Positions 1-8,065 of a DNA stretch of 64,000 bases are shown here, in pieces (the first letter of the stretch is position 1; every line of letters begins with the position of its first letter). Made by a program: the position numbers and the translations under genes. Location: assembly GCF_014127485.1 (NCBI RefSeq), contig NZ_CP059903.1:1674001-1738000 (forward strand), in the 5' to 3' direction. The notes beneath the pieces were generated by a model. That model searched no databases, was not told the DNA's origin, and saw only the letters and a list, made by a program, of their open reading frames with translations. This DNA comes from Nocardioides dongkuii (GTDB lineage Bacteria; Actinomycetota; Actinomycetes; Propionibacteriales; Nocardioidaceae).

Positions 1-1151
1 AGACCGCCTACGAGGAGCTGCGGGTCGCCGATGAGGAGGTGCGGGTCCAGGAGGAGGAGATCGCCGGTCTCCTCCGCCACCAGGACGCCGAGCGGGTCGC
101 GCACGCGCGGTTGCTGGCCGTGCTCCCGGTCGCGGTCCTGCTCACCGACCAGCGCGGCATCGTGCGCACGGCGAACGCCGAGGCAGCGGTGCTGGTCGGG
201 CGACGGCCGGACCGGATCGAGGGCCGGCCGGTCTTCACCTTCTTCGGGCCCGACGACCGCCCCGCGATGCGGGAGCTGCCCGGGCGGGCTGCGTCCCAGG
301 TGACCGGTGGGCCCCGGACCGGGGTTCTGGTGACCGGCACCCAGGAGACCGTCCCGGTCGAGGTGACCGTGACGGTGGCCGACCGTGAGCAGGGGTTGTT
401 CACCTGGCTCCTGCTGACCGCCGGGGCCGGTCGACCCGACGGGGTCCTGTCGCTCCCGGACGGGCTCGCCCGTCTGGCCGAGCTGCCCGTCGAGGACGCG
501 AGCCCGGAGGACGTCGTCCGGGCATCGCTGGAGGTCTGTCGTGACGTGCTCGGCCCGGACGTTGAGCTGACCGTGCTGCTCGGGTCCCCGGAGGAGCCCG
601 AGGCGGTCGTCTCGACCGGGCAGCTCGCGCAGGTGCTGGACGGGTCCCAGCTGCAGGCCGGCGAGGGCCCGACGAGCTCCGCGTACCGGGAGCGAGCGAC
701 CGTCTGGGCGACCGACGTCCGTGCGGACCCCCGCTGGCCGCGGTGGGCGTCAGCGGTGTCCGAGCGGGGGCTGGCGGTCGTGGCCGTGCCCCTCCAGGTG
801 TCGGGACAGGTCGGGGGCGTGCTCACCGGCTACCGGGTCGGTGGGCCCGCCGACTCCTCGTTGGCGGAGAACGTCGAGACCCTCGCGCTCACGGTCCGCG
901 GACTGCTGCAGCAGGTGGTGCTGCGTGCGGAGATCCGTCAGGCCGCCGCGGACCTCGACCGGGCCCTGTCGTCGCGGGCGATGATCGACCAGGCCAAGGG
1001 CATCGTGATGGCCCGGGAGGGCTGCTCGGCGGAGGACGCGTTCCGCCACCTGGTCGACGTGGCCAGCACCGAGCACGTGAAGCTGCGCGACCTGGCGGCC
1101 ACGATCGTCACGTCCGTCTCCGACGGCGTCCACCGCGATCCCTCGAGCTGA
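1..1151 (+). CDS. PAS/GAF/ANTAR-domain regulator, 5' end outside the window
   Basis: The reading frame is open from the first base, and its first residues (TAYEELRVADEEVRVQEEE) are coiled-coil-like, so the true start lies upstream; the first internal start is a GTG at 39. Visible parts, numbered from that GTG: a PAS-like segment at about residues 20-130, a GAF domain at about 140-290, and a C-terminal ANTAR domain (about 305-360, containing MIDQAKGIVMA). ANTAR domains bind two-hexaloop RNA structures to relieve transcription termination, so this is probably a cytoplasmic RNA-level regulator that senses through PAS/GAF. It overlaps the convergent CheB-type gene by 44 bases. The family assignment is firm; signal and targets cannot be read from sequence. 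Confidence 0.85.
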   Translation, partial: TAYEELRVADEEVRVQEEEIAGLLRHQDAERVAHARLLAVLPVAVLLTDQRGIVRTANAEAAVLVGRRPDRIEGRPVFTFFGPDDRPAMRELPGRAASQVTGGPRTGVLVTGTQETVPVEVTVTVADREQGLFTWLLLTAGAGRPDGVLSLPDGLARLAELPVEDASPEDVVRASLEVCRDVLGPDVELTVLLGSPEEPEAVVSTGQLAQVLDGSQLQAGEGPTSSAYRERATVWATDVRADPRWPRWASAVSERGLAVVAVPLQVSGQVGGVLTGYRVGGPADSSLAENVETLALTVRGLLQQVVLRAEIRQAAADLDRALSSRAMIDQAKGIVMAREGCSAEDAFRHLVDVASTEHVKLRDLAATIVTSVSDGVHRDPSS

Positions 1152-1725
1152 CCGATCCCGTCAGCTCCACGAGGGTCGCCGCGAGGTCCTTCAGCGCGAC
1201 CACCCGATCCACGTTCTCGCGGGCGATGGCCGCCGCCGGCATGGCGAAGTCGGTCGACGTCGCCTCGTCGGTGGCGACGACGACGCCGCCGTGCTGGTGC
1301 ACGACGGTGGTCCCCGTCGCGCCGTCGTGCCCGGCACCCGTCATCACGACGGCGATGACCCGGGGCCCGGCGGCGAGGGCGAGGGTGGTGAGCAGCAGGT
1401 CGGCGGAGGGCCGGTACGGCGGGAACGGGCCGGAGCCGACCAGCGAGAGCCGCAGGTCGGGCGTGACCAGGCAGTGGAAGCCGGACGGCGCGATCTGGAC
1501 GAGCCCGGGCGCGAGCGCCGCGCCGTCCGTGCCGGTGGCCAGCTCCATCCTGCTGTGCGGGGCCAACAGCTCGGCCAGCATGCTCTCCCGCTCGGGGCTG
1601 AGGTGCTGCACGACGACGACCGCTGCGGGCAGGTCCGCCGGGAGCTCGCCGAGCACGTCGCGCAGGGCCGCCATGCCGCCGACGCTGCACACGAGCGCGA
1701 TCACCGCGAACGCCTCGGGGTCCAT
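1108..1725 (-). CDS. CheB-type protein-glutamate methylesterase, catalytic domain only
   Basis: 205 residues matching the CheB catalytic domain. The catalytic triad can be placed: Ser14 in VCSVGGM, His41 in VQHLSPERES and Asp134 in TGAGHDGA. There is no receiver domain, so the protein is roughly half the length of the chemotaxis enzyme. Stand-alone CheB domains in actinobacteria usually sit with CheR- and PAS-containing sensors rather than flagellar genes, and here the neighbours are a PAS/GAF/ANTAR protein and an orphan response regulator, with no chemotaxis gene in view. It probably removes methyl or amide groups from a sensory partner, possibly encoded just left of the window. The role is inferred; the family is clear. 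Confidence 0.85.
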   Translation of the reverse strand: MDPEAFAVIALVCSVGGMAALRDVLGELPADLPAAVVVVQHLSPERESMLAELLAPHSRMELATGTDGAALAPGLVQIAPSGFHCLVTPDLRLSLVGSGPFPPYRPSADLLLTTLALAAGPRVIAVVMTGAGHDGATGTTVVHQHGGVVVATDEATSTDFAMPAAAIARENVDRVVALKDLAATLVELTGSVSSRDRGGRRRRRT

Positions 1726-1877
1726 CCGGTCCTCGTCTCCTCGGGTCTCGAGGTGGCCAGTCTCCTCCTCTCACGGTCTGTTTGTGCGGAGCGAGCCGGG
1801 CTACCATGGGCAGAACGCCTCCCGTCGTGAGCCACGCGACCTGCCTGGCGACGTACCGCACCGGGGGTGAGGCCACC

Positions 1878-2495
1878 GTGCCGATCCGTGTCGCACTGAG
1901 CAATGACTACGACATCGTCAAGTGTGGCCTCGAGGCCATGCTGAGGGACCACGCCGATCGGGTGCAGGTCCTCGACGACCAGGAGGCCCGGGTCGTGCCG
2001 CCCGACATCCTCCTGGTCGACACCTTCGGACGCCTCACCCCGAACGACGACATGCTGCGGCGGCTCGCCCAGGACACGGACGCCAAGGTCGTCGTCTACG
2101 GCTGGCACCCTCCCGAGAGCGTCGCCCACGACTACGGCGTCGCAGGCGTGGTGCCCCGGGACGTGACCGGCACCGAGCTCGCCGATGCGCTGGTGACGAT
2201 CCACGAGGCCGAGGACGCCTCCGGGGCCGCTGGCGGGCGCCGCGCCCGGTGGCGCGGCGCCGGGCACGGCCTCAGCGCCCGGGAGGCGGAGGTGCTCACC
2301 CTCATCGTGCGGGGACTCTCCAACCAGGAGATCGCGGAGCGGTGCCTCCTCAGCGCCAACACCGTCAAGGCCTACATCCGCACCTGCTACCGCAAGATCA
2401 GGGCCGAGGGGCGCTCCCAGGCAGTCGCGTGGGGCGTGCGGCACGGCTTCGCCGCGGAGGACGCGCTCACCCCGTCGGGGTCCGGGCGCGCCTGA
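1878..2495 (+). CDS. NarL/LuxR-family response regulator with atypical receiver
   Basis: The N-terminal receiver domain (about residues 1-115) is followed by a LuxR-type helix-turn-helix (about 135-200; LSAREAEVLTLIVRGLSNQE). The phospho-acceptor aspartate is present (ILLVDTFG) and acidic residues follow the first strand (SNDYDIV), but the normally invariant lysine after beta-5 is replaced: the usual GYLLKD reads GVVPRD. Signalling may therefore be non-canonical. I chose the GTG start because it begins the beta-1 strand (VPIRVALS) with a gGTGAGG-like site just upstream; an in-frame ATG at 1806 would add 24 residues without homology. No partner kinase is adjacent. A strong hairpin follows the stop. 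Confidence 0.85.
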   Translation: MPIRVALSNDYDIVKCGLEAMLRDHADRVQVLDDQEARVVPPDILLVDTFGRLTPNDDMLRRLAQDTDAKVVVYGWHPPESVAHDYGVAGVVPRDVTGTELADALVTIHEAEDASGAAGGRRARWRGAGHGLSAREAEVLTLIVRGLSNQEIAERCLLSANTVKAYIRTCYRKIRAEGRSQAVAWGVRHGFAAEDALTPSGSGRA

Positions 2496-2502
2496 GCAGA
2501 CG

Positions 2503-2549
2503 CACGGGAGCGCGGCGTGCCTCCCGCCGGAGGCACGCCGCGCTCCGTG
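2503..2549. terminator. Bidirectional hairpin terminator between convergent genes
   Basis: A stem of about 21 base pairs with one bulged G: the arms read GGAGCGCGGCGTGCCTCC-like on the left and its complement on the right, around a CGCC loop. It lies between the response regulator stop and the ScyD-like stop on the other strand, so it can serve both genes. There is no U-tract, as is common in high-GC actinobacteria. Confidence 0.85.
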
Positions 2550-2552
2550 TCC

Positions 2553-3710
2553 TCAGCGGCGGCCGCGGTGGTGGTGGCGACCCACCGTGGCCTTGCTCAG
2601 CGTGCCTGGCCCGAAGATCGGCCCGGTCAGGTAGAGCGACCTGCCACCCGCGTCGACGCCGGCGGGGTTCACCAGCCGGCCGCGGAAGAGCTCGCGCGCC
2701 GTCGTGCCCCGCCGGGTCCGCTCCAGCGCGTGGAGCGAGCCGATCTCGGACCCCTCGAGGCCGAGCTCCCAGGCCAGCCAGCTCAGCCGGGAGAGGGACA
2801 GCGCGTAGATGACGCCTCGCCGGTCGATCGCGAGGTCCACGATCGAGGTGAGCCCGTCCGCGACGCGGGTGCAGTCGCCGGCGTACGGCGCGGCGGGGTC
2901 GCAGTCGGCGCCCTCGGCGCCGGGCGCGATCCGCCACACCTGGGACGTGCCGGGCGTGGCCGGGAAGCCGCGCAGCTCGCCGACGTAGACCGATCCGTCC
3001 CGGCCCACCGCGACCGACGTCGCCACGGCCTCCGCCGGGATCTGCGTGCCGGCCGGGGGCAGCGGGTTCCCCTCGGGGTCGGTGTCGGGGAGGGAGTCGG
3101 GCACGGCCACCGTGCGCGGCATCAGGCGGGCGAGCGTCGTGATGTCGCCCTCGGGGGTGACCTTGAGGACGTCGTTGCCCGCCGCGTCGGCGATGACGGC
3201 GCTGCCATCGCCCAGGACCGCGATGCCGTACGGGTTGCTGTCGGCCGGGAGCTCCTCGAGGTCGTACGGGTCGAGGTCCTCGGCCTGGTAGGCGGCGATG
3301 TCGGCGAGCGCCGTGGGCTCGGCGTCGCCCCGGCGCCAGGTGTAGAGGGTCGCCGCGCCGGTGCCGGGCTCCCCGGCGCCGGTGAGGATGTACACGGTGC
3401 CCCGGCGGGACGCGGCGATCGCCGGGCTGGCCGCACCGGGGACCGTCCCGAGCGGGATCACCCGGGCGTCACGGTGCCGACGCTCGACGACGAGGCTGAA
3501 GCTGCCGTCGCCCTCGGACACCAGCGTCCGGCCGGGTCCGAGGTTGTCGACGCCGCGCGGGCTCTCGAGGTCGGCGACCACCCGCAGGTGGCCTCCGTGA
3601 CCGTGGTGCCGGCCCTTGTCGGCGGTGGCCGTGCCGGAGGCTGCGGGCAGCAGCGTGGCCGCCAGGACGGCGGCGGAGGTGGCAGCGAGGAGACGATGCG
3701 ATCGCGTCAT
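2553..3710 (-). CDS. ScyD/ScyE-family exported beta-propeller-like protein
   Basis: 385 residues with a clear Sec signal peptide (MTRSHR, then a hydrophobic stretch ending ASGTATA) and a mature region of repeated strand motifs typical of ScyD/ScyE or NHL/SMP-30-like propellers (SPRGVDNLGPGRTLVSEG, NPYGIAVLGDGSAVIADAAG, SVAVGRDGSVYVGEL). A single pair of cysteines (ADCDP and GDCTRV) could form a disulfide, consistent with export. His-rich patches follow the signal peptide (KGRHHGHGGH) and occur near the C terminus. The family is named after scytonemin-cluster genes in cyanobacteria, but actinobacterial members have no established function. Monocistronic, ending at a shared terminator. Confidence 0.8.
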   Translation of the reverse strand: MTRSHRLLAATSAAVLAATLLPAASGTATADKGRHHGHGGHLRVVADLESPRGVDNLGPGRTLVSEGDGSFSLVVERRHRDARVIPLGTVPGAASPAIAASRRGTVYILTGAGEPGTGAATLYTWRRGDAEPTALADIAAYQAEDLDPYDLEELPADSNPYGIAVLGDGSAVIADAAGNDVLKVTPEGDITTLARLMPRTVAVPDSLPDTDPEGNPLPPAGTQIPAEAVATSVAVGRDGSVYVGELRGFPATPGTSQVWRIAPGAEGADCDPAAPYAGDCTRVADGLTSIVDLAIDRRGVIYALSLSRLSWLAWELGLEGSEIGSLHALERTRRGTTARELFRGRLVNPAGVDAGGRSLYLTGPIFGPGTLSKATVGRHHHRGRR

Positions 3711-3910
3711 GAGAGACCTCTCGGACGGGGACAGGAACGCCTCTCACTCAAGTCCCGGCCCCCGCGGGCTGTCATCACCAAGATTGCCGTACACGGGCTC
3801 GGACGGGGCCGGCCTCCCGGTGCACCGGTTGACGTCGGGTGTGTGGCCCGGCAACGTCGGGAGGACCGCGACCGGCACGTCGTCGGCGCGAGCGACCCCG
3901 AGGAGACCCG

Positions 3911-4477
3911 ATGAGCTCGATGCCACGACCGTCCCCGTTCGTCCGCTGGACCTTGCGGCTCGAGGAGTCCTCGGGCCTCGACGGGCCGGTGCGCGCGATC
4001 GAGCCGTCGATCAGGTCCACCTTCGGCACGGGGGCGCGGGCCTCCGTGCTGCGGGGGGAGTGGCTGGGTCATGCCCTGCACCCGATCCTCACCGACCTGG
4101 TCCTCGGCACCTGGACCTCCGCCGGCATCCTCGACGTCCTGGGCGGGCGCGAGGCGTCCGGCGCGGCGCAGCGGCTCGTGGGGGTGGGCCTGCTCGCGGT
4201 CGGTCCGACCGCCTGGACCGGGTGGGCCGAGTGGTCCGCGTCCGGCCCCCGCGAGAAGCGGGTCGGCCTCGTCCACGCGGGCGTCAACGCCGTGGCGATC
4301 GCCGCGTACGCCGGGTCGTGGGTCGCCCGCCGACAGGGCCGGCACGCCGCCGGGGCGCGGGTCGCCCTCGTCGGTGCGGCCGTGTCCGGGGTCGGCGGCT
4401 ACCTGGGCGGACACCTGGTGAGCGCACGCAAGGTGTCCAGCCGCCATCCCGCCTTCGACGACACCCCGGCGGCCTGA
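3911..4477 (+). CDS. DUF2231-type membrane protein
   Basis: 188 residues from the ATG at 3911, which has a GAGGAG ribosome site 6-8 bases upstream; longer frames to the left lack one. Three to four hydrophobic helices and the pattern GEWLGHALHPILTDLVLGTW match the DUF2231 family of predicted membrane proteins, some of which have been suggested to bind heme through the conserved His pair (here GHALHP). Further helices are seen around RLVGVGLLAVGPTAWTGWAEW and VGAAVSGVGGYLGGHL. It is divergent from the ScyD-like gene and ends 9 bases before the convergent SnoaL gene. The function is unknown; redox or electron-transfer roles are speculative. Confidence 0.75.
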   Translation: MSSMPRPSPFVRWTLRLEESSGLDGPVRAIEPSIRSTFGTGARASVLRGEWLGHALHPILTDLVLGTWTSAGILDVLGGREASGAAQRLVGVGLLAVGPTAWTGWAEWSASGPREKRVGLVHAGVNAVAIAAYAGSWVARRQGRHAAGARVALVGAAVSGVGGYLGGHLVSARKVSSRHPAFDDTPAA

Positions 4478-4486
4478 GCGGGAGGG

Positions 4487-4999
4487 TCAGACGGTGCCCG
4501 TCCGGGCCAGCAGGGCGCGGCCCTCGGCGTCGCCGTTGAGCCCGCGGGTGGTGCGGTGGGTCGCGCGCCAGCCCTCCGGGGTGCGCTGGAGCTCCCAGTG
4601 GTTGACCCCGATCCGCACCGGGTAGTTGCGGCCCTCCCGGTGCACCAGGAGCACCGACTCGCACACGGCGACGGCCCGGTCGCCGTCGACCGTCACGTGG
4701 GCCGGGCCGAGGAAGTGGCTGCAGCCCCGGGCGATGAGTCCCTGGTGGGCATCGGAGCGGACCATCGCGTCGATCTCGGCCCGGTTGCCCATGTAGAACT
4801 CCTCGACGTCGTACACGCCGTCCTCGGTCCACAGCGCGGCGACGCGCTCGGCCTCGCCGGCGTCGACGAGCAGGCCGTACGACGCCACCAGGCGGGCGAT
4901 CTCGTGCTGGTCCTCGAGCAGCTGGAGGCGTGCCTCCAGCTGCGCGAGCCGGGCCGCGGTCGGGTCGGTGGTGGCGTCGGTGGTGGTGGTGGTGTCCAT
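4487..4999 (-). CDS. SnoaL-like / NTF2-fold protein
   Basis: 170 residues with an N-terminal Thr-rich stretch and a helix (LAQLEARLQLLEDQHEIARL) leading into the cone-shaped NTF2 fold common to SnoaL, scytalone dehydratase and ring-hydroxylating dioxygenase beta subunits. The motif VASYGLLVDAGEAERVAALW followed by EDGVYDVE is typical. Members act as hydratases, isomerases or cyclases, or are catalytically silent; the substrate cannot be deduced. An ATG start with GGAGAA upstream. It begins 1 base after the LLM oxidoreductase stop, so it is the last gene of an SDR / LLM / SnoaL operon, which suggests one catabolic or modifying pathway. Confidence 0.8.
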   Translation of the reverse strand: MDTTTTTDATTDPTAARLAQLEARLQLLEDQHEIARLVASYGLLVDAGEAERVAALWTEDGVYDVEEFYMGNRAEIDAMVRSDAHQGLIARGCSHFLGPAHVTVDGDRAVAVCESVLLVHREGRNYPVRIGVNHWELQRTPEGWRATHRTTRGLNGDAEGRALLARTGTV

Positions 5000-5000
5000 G

Positions 5001-5864
5001 TCAGTTCTCCTCCAGCCGGGCCAGCGCCTCGAGCTGCTCGATGTAGTGGTCGGCCGACGACGCGGCCACGTGCACGTTCACGATCGTCGCGCCGGCGTCC
5101 CGGGCGCGCGCGACCGCGCGCCGGGTGCGGTCGGGGTCCCCGAGCGGGTCCACCGGACGCCCGGCCCCGAGCACGACCTCGAAGTCCGCGGGCAGCTGCA
5201 CGCCGCCCAGCATCTCGGCGAGCCGGTCGTGGCGCAGCCCGAACGGCACCCAGCCGTCGCCGTGCTCCACCGCCCGGCGCAGGCTGCGCGGCGTGTACCC
5301 GCCGATCCAGAACGGGACCCGCTCCTGGACGGCGTGCGGCTCGACGACCAGCCCGGAGTAGTCGAAGTGCTCACCGTGGTGCTCCGGCAGCCGCTGGGAC
5401 ATTGACCCGCGCAGCGCGGTCAGCGCCTCGTCCGCGACCGCGCCCCGGCCCTGGTACGCCGCGCCCAGCAGGTCGAACTCCTCCTCGATGGACCCGACGC
5501 CGAAGCCGAGCACGAGCCGGCCCCCGCTGAGCAGGTCGAGCGTGCCGTAGCGCTTCGCGATCTCCAGCGGGTGGTGGTAGCCGAGCACCAGCACCTGGGT
5601 GACCAGCCGGATGCGGGAGGTGCGGGCGGCCAGGAAGCTCAGCGTCGCCAGCGGGTCCCAGTACGTGCCGCCGCGCTCGGCGGCGATGTCGACCGGCACC
5701 GCGACGTGCTCGGAGCAGGTCAGGTGGTCGAACCCCAGCCGGTCCGCGGCCTCCGCGATCCGCACGAGCTCCGGGGTGCCGGCGCTGCGCTCCCACTCCG
5801 AGTGGGAGCCCGGCAGGGCGGTGACGATCGGGCTGGTGATGCCCAGGCGCAGGGGCTGGTTCAC
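5001..5864 (-). CDS. LLM-class F420-dependent oxidoreductase
   Basis: 287 residues with the bacterial luciferase-like TIM-barrel pattern: SHSEWERSAGTPELVRIAE near the N terminus, GFDHLTCSEHVAVP, the TQVLVLGYHHPLEIAKRYGT strand-helix and the GRLVLGFGVG motif of the F420/FMN phosphate site, then PFWIGGYTPRSLRRA. This subgroup is annotated as TIGR03619-type F420-dependent oxidoreductases in actinobacteria, acting on hydrides of diverse small molecules. GTG start with CGGAGGAG about 9 bases upstream. Second gene of a three-gene operon. F420 rather than FMN use is inferred from the family; the substrate is unknown. Confidence 0.88.
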   Translation of the reverse strand: MNQPLRLGITSPIVTALPGSHSEWERSAGTPELVRIAEAADRLGFDHLTCSEHVAVPVDIAAERGGTYWDPLATLSFLAARTSRIRLVTQVLVLGYHHPLEIAKRYGTLDLLSGGRLVLGFGVGSIEEEFDLLGAAYQGRGAVADEALTALRGSMSQRLPEHHGEHFDYSGLVVEPHAVQERVPFWIGGYTPRSLRRAVEHGDGWVPFGLRHDRLAEMLGGVQLPADFEVVLGAGRPVDPLGDPDRTRRAVARARDAGATIVNVHVAASSADHYIEQLEALARLEEN

Positions 5865-5919
5865 GGGGATGGCTCCTCCGGTGGGGGTGCGGTCGGTGTG
5901 TCGGGTGTCGTCTGGTGCC

Positions 5920-6711
5920 TCAGTGGGGCGGCACGAGCAGGCGCATGACCTTCTCGGTGCCGGCGACCAGGCGGGCCCGGTCGGTGCTGCCGCGCCGTTC
6001 GACGAGGGCCTCGTTGCCGGAGATCACGTGCACCGGGCCGTGGGGGAGCGCGGCGAGCCCCTCGCGGGCCACGTCGGCCGGGTCCGAGACGTGCATGCCG
6101 GGGACGTCGAAGTCGAGCCCCGCCCGCTCCATGGCCGGGGTGCGGGTGACGCCGAGGACCAGCTCGAGGACGTCGACGCCGTGCTCGCGCAGCTCGGCCC
6201 ACAGGCCCTCGGCGAAGATCCGCCCGAACGCCTTCACGCCGCCGTAGATCGCCTCGGTCGAGGTGCCGACGTAGCCCGCCAGCGACCCGACCAGCAGGAT
6301 CCCGCCGCGGCCGCGCTCGCGCATCGGGACGGCGTAGTGCTGCACCAGCGCGAGCATCGCGGTGATGTTGAGGTCGATGACCTGCTGGAAGCCCGGGAGC
6401 TCGCCGCGGGTGAACGCGCGCCCGTGCGTGTTGGCGCCGGCGTTGTAGATCAGCAGCCCCACCTCGACGTCCGCCGTGGCCGCGGTGAGGGCCGCGACCG
6501 CCGCGGGGTCGGTCAGGTCGGTCGGGACGGTCCGCACCTCGACGCCGAGGGCGCGCGCCGCCTCGGCGGTCGCCTCCAGGGGCTCGGGCCGGCGGGCCAC
6601 CAGGACCAGGTTGATCCCCTCGGCGGCGAGCTGCTGCGCGAACTCCGCGCCCACGCCCTCGGAGCCTCCGGCGATGACGGCCCACGGCCCGTAGCTGGCG
6701 AAGTCGGTCAC
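5920..6711 (-). CDS. SDR-family NAD(P)-dependent oxidoreductase
   Basis: 263 residues with a Rossmann nucleotide site (AGGSEGVG near residue 14), the NAG motif (IYNAGAN), the catalytic Ser (VGSLAGYVGTS) and the YxxxK pair in YGGVKAF. The arginine pair after beta-2 (VARRPEP) favours NADP(H). Classical SDRs of this type oxidise or reduce alcohols and ketones. The GTG start has a GGAGGAG site 7 bases before it. First gene of the operon with the F420-type oxidoreductase and SnoaL-like protein; it is divergent from the palindrome-controlled membrane protein gene, with about 120 bases between them. Confidence 0.88.
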   Translation of the reverse strand: MTDFASYGPWAVIAGGSEGVGAEFAQQLAAEGINLVLVARRPEPLEATAEAARALGVEVRTVPTDLTDPAAVAALTAATADVEVGLLIYNAGANTHGRAFTRGELPGFQQVIDLNITAMLALVQHYAVPMRERGRGGILLVGSLAGYVGTSTEAIYGGVKAFGRIFAEGLWAELREHGVDVLELVLGVTRTPAMERAGLDFDVPGMHVSDPADVAREGLAALPHGPVHVISGNEALVERRGSTDRARLVAGTEKVMRLLVPPH

Positions 6712-6827
6712 AGGTGCTCCTCCGGTGTGCGTGCGCGGTCGGGGCCGCAGTCGTCCGCGGTCCCGGGCGCAGCCTCTCGCAGTCCGCCCAGGTCCGCCGG
6801 TCCGGGTCCCGCTGAGTCGTCACTTGC

Positions 6828-6856
6828 CATAGTGGAAACCACTCCCTATGGTTTCC
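6828..6856. promoter_or_regulatory. Nested palindromic operator overlapping a -10 box
   Basis: Two interlocking perfect inverted repeats: CCATAG ... CTATGG (6828-6833 / 6846-6851) and GGAAACCA ... TGGTTTCC (6834-6841 / 6849-6856). A TATGGT hexamer (6847-6852 region) fits the actinobacterial TANNNT -10 box and lies 7 bases before the ATG at 6860, so the mRNA could start at that codon. The repeats most likely bind the winged-helix regulator encoded second in this operon; that link is inferred. Confidence 0.65.
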
Positions 6857-6859
6857 GTC

Positions 6860-7330
6860 ATGGAAAGCATGGAGAGCGCCCCCGACCCGGAAGCCATCAG
6901 GAACCAGCTCCGCGACGTCGAGCGCGGGGAGCTGGTCTCCTGGGTCGTCTACCCGCCCACCCCGATCTGGTGGCCGGTGCTCTTCGGGCTGTGGGCCGCC
7001 TCGTTCGCCCTGGCGGTGGGCCTGCTCGACGGCGTCGTCCGGTCGCTCGTCCAGCTGGCCACGGTCCTCGTCCTGTTCACGGCGGTCGCGTGGGACCGGA
7101 AGCGTCGCGGGACCTACCCCAGCGGGCGCCCGCCCCGGGAGCTCACCCGGCCGATGCTCCTCATGGTGCTCGGGTGCGTCGCCGTGGCCGGCACCGGCTG
7201 GGCGGTCGGCGAGCAGGTGGACGTGTGGTGGGCCGCGGTGGTCGTCGGTCTCGGCGGCTTCGGCGTCGTCGCCTGGTACGAGCACGAGTACGCCGCCGTC
7301 GCCGCCCGGCTTCGGGAGCGGCTCTCGTGA
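6860..7330 (+). CDS. Four-helix membrane protein of unknown function
   Basis: 156 residues from the ATG at 6860 (an alternative ATG at 6848 lies inside the palindromic operator and is less likely). A short acidic cytosolic N terminus (PDPEAIRNQLRDVERGELV) is followed by four hydrophobic segments, roughly residues 36-55, 59-78, 95-114 and 120-139, then a charged tail. The gene is translationally coupled to the downstream winged-helix regulator (GTGA overlap). Membrane protein plus PF13601-like regulator pairs are frequent in Gram-positives and usually concern envelope stress, but nothing here defines the stimulus. No homologue with known function is recognised. Confidence 0.7.
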   Translation: MESMESAPDPEAIRNQLRDVERGELVSWVVYPPTPIWWPVLFGLWAASFALAVGLLDGVVRSLVQLATVLVLFTAVAWDRKRRGTYPSGRPPRELTRPMLLMVLGCVAVAGTGWAVGEQVDVWWAAVVVGLGGFGVVAWYEHEYAAVAARLRERLS

Positions 7331-7629
7331 CGTCGGCGTCGTCCGCCCTCGACGGGCTCGACCCCATCCTCAACGCCCCCAAGCGGCTGGCCATCATGGC
7401 GGTCCTCGCCAGCTCGACGACGACGGACTTCGCCTTCCTGCGCGAGCACCTCGGCGTGAGTGACTCCGACCTCTCCAAGCAGGCGGCCGCGCTGGAGGCG
7501 GCGGGCTACCTGACGATCACGAAGACCGGACGCGGCCGGGGCTCGGTCACGGCGTACCGCGCGACGAGGGCCGGGCGACGGGCCTACCAGCAGCACCGCG
7601 CCACCCTGCGCGGCCTGCTCGGCGACTGA
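7327..7629 (+). CDS. Winged-helix transcriptional regulator
   Basis: 100 residues forming a single winged helix-turn-helix of the PF13601 / MarR-like type: NAPKRLAIMAVLASS (helix 1), DFAFLREHLGVSDSDLSKQ (helix-turn-helix), then the wing ITKTGRGRGSVTAYRATRAG. The GTG start overlaps the stop of the membrane protein gene by 4 bases, so the two proteins are made together. Size and pairing suggest that it represses its own operon through the palindromes overlapping the promoter. No effector or metal-binding domain is present. Confidence 0.82.
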   Translation: MTSASSALDGLDPILNAPKRLAIMAVLASSTTTDFAFLREHLGVSDSDLSKQAAALEAAGYLTITKTGRGRGSVTAYRATRAGRRAYQQHRATLRGLLGD

Positions 7630-7654
7630 GGGGAGCCCGGCCCGGCCGAGCGGC

Positions 7655-7879
7655 TCAGGCTCGGGTGATCAGGCGGCCCACGCCGCGTCGTACCCGTCCC
7701 GCCAGGCCGGCCGCTGCGCCGGAGACGGCGGAGGAGGTCGACGGGGGCGGGGGGACCGGTCCGCCGACCTGGCGGGAGAGCTCTTCGGGCGTCGGCCGGC
7801 GGCCCTGGACGCGGATGAAGTGGTGGATGGCGTCGTGCTCGTCGAGACCGGCGAGCACGGGGGGATCGGGACGCGGCAT
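7655..7879 (-). CDS. Small hypothetical protein
   Basis: 74 residues from an ATG preceded by CGGAGG at a spacing of 8. The N-terminal half (DEHDAIHHFIRVQGRRPTPEELS) resembles a short helical motif seen in uncharacterised actinobacterial proteins; the middle is Pro/Ser-rich linker (GPVPPPPSTSS) and the C terminus is basic (GLAGRVRRGVGRLITRA). No function recognised. Codon usage in this frame is typical GC3, which supports coding, but the ORF is short and the call is moderate. Confidence 0.5.
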   Translation of the reverse strand: MPRPDPPVLAGLDEHDAIHHFIRVQGRRPTPEELSRQVGGPVPPPPSTSSAVSGAAAGLAGRVRRGVGRLITRA

Positions 7880-8065
7880 GCGCGAACACCTCCGAGGTGG
7901 TGCCGGACGCCGCTGCTCAGCGTTGATTCTTCGGTGTCCCACCTTACACCGGGACAGCCACGCCCGACGGGGTGAACGGCGTCGGGATCCACCGCGCACC
8001 TTCGGGTTGTGCCCCTCGAGGAGGGGTACCCGGCACCGTTCCGATCACCGAGCAAGGGAGCGATC

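Noticed and set aside
1701..2444. 247-codon minus-strand frame opposite the response regulator
   Set aside because: Composition is Gly/Pro/Arg shadow type and it lacks any domain; the opposite strand has a clear receiver plus LuxR domain.
5599..7629. 676-codon frame ending in the winged-helix regulator
   Set aside because: All but the last 101 codons is antisense or out-of-frame low-complexity sequence; the regulator starts at the GTG overlapping the membrane-protein stop.
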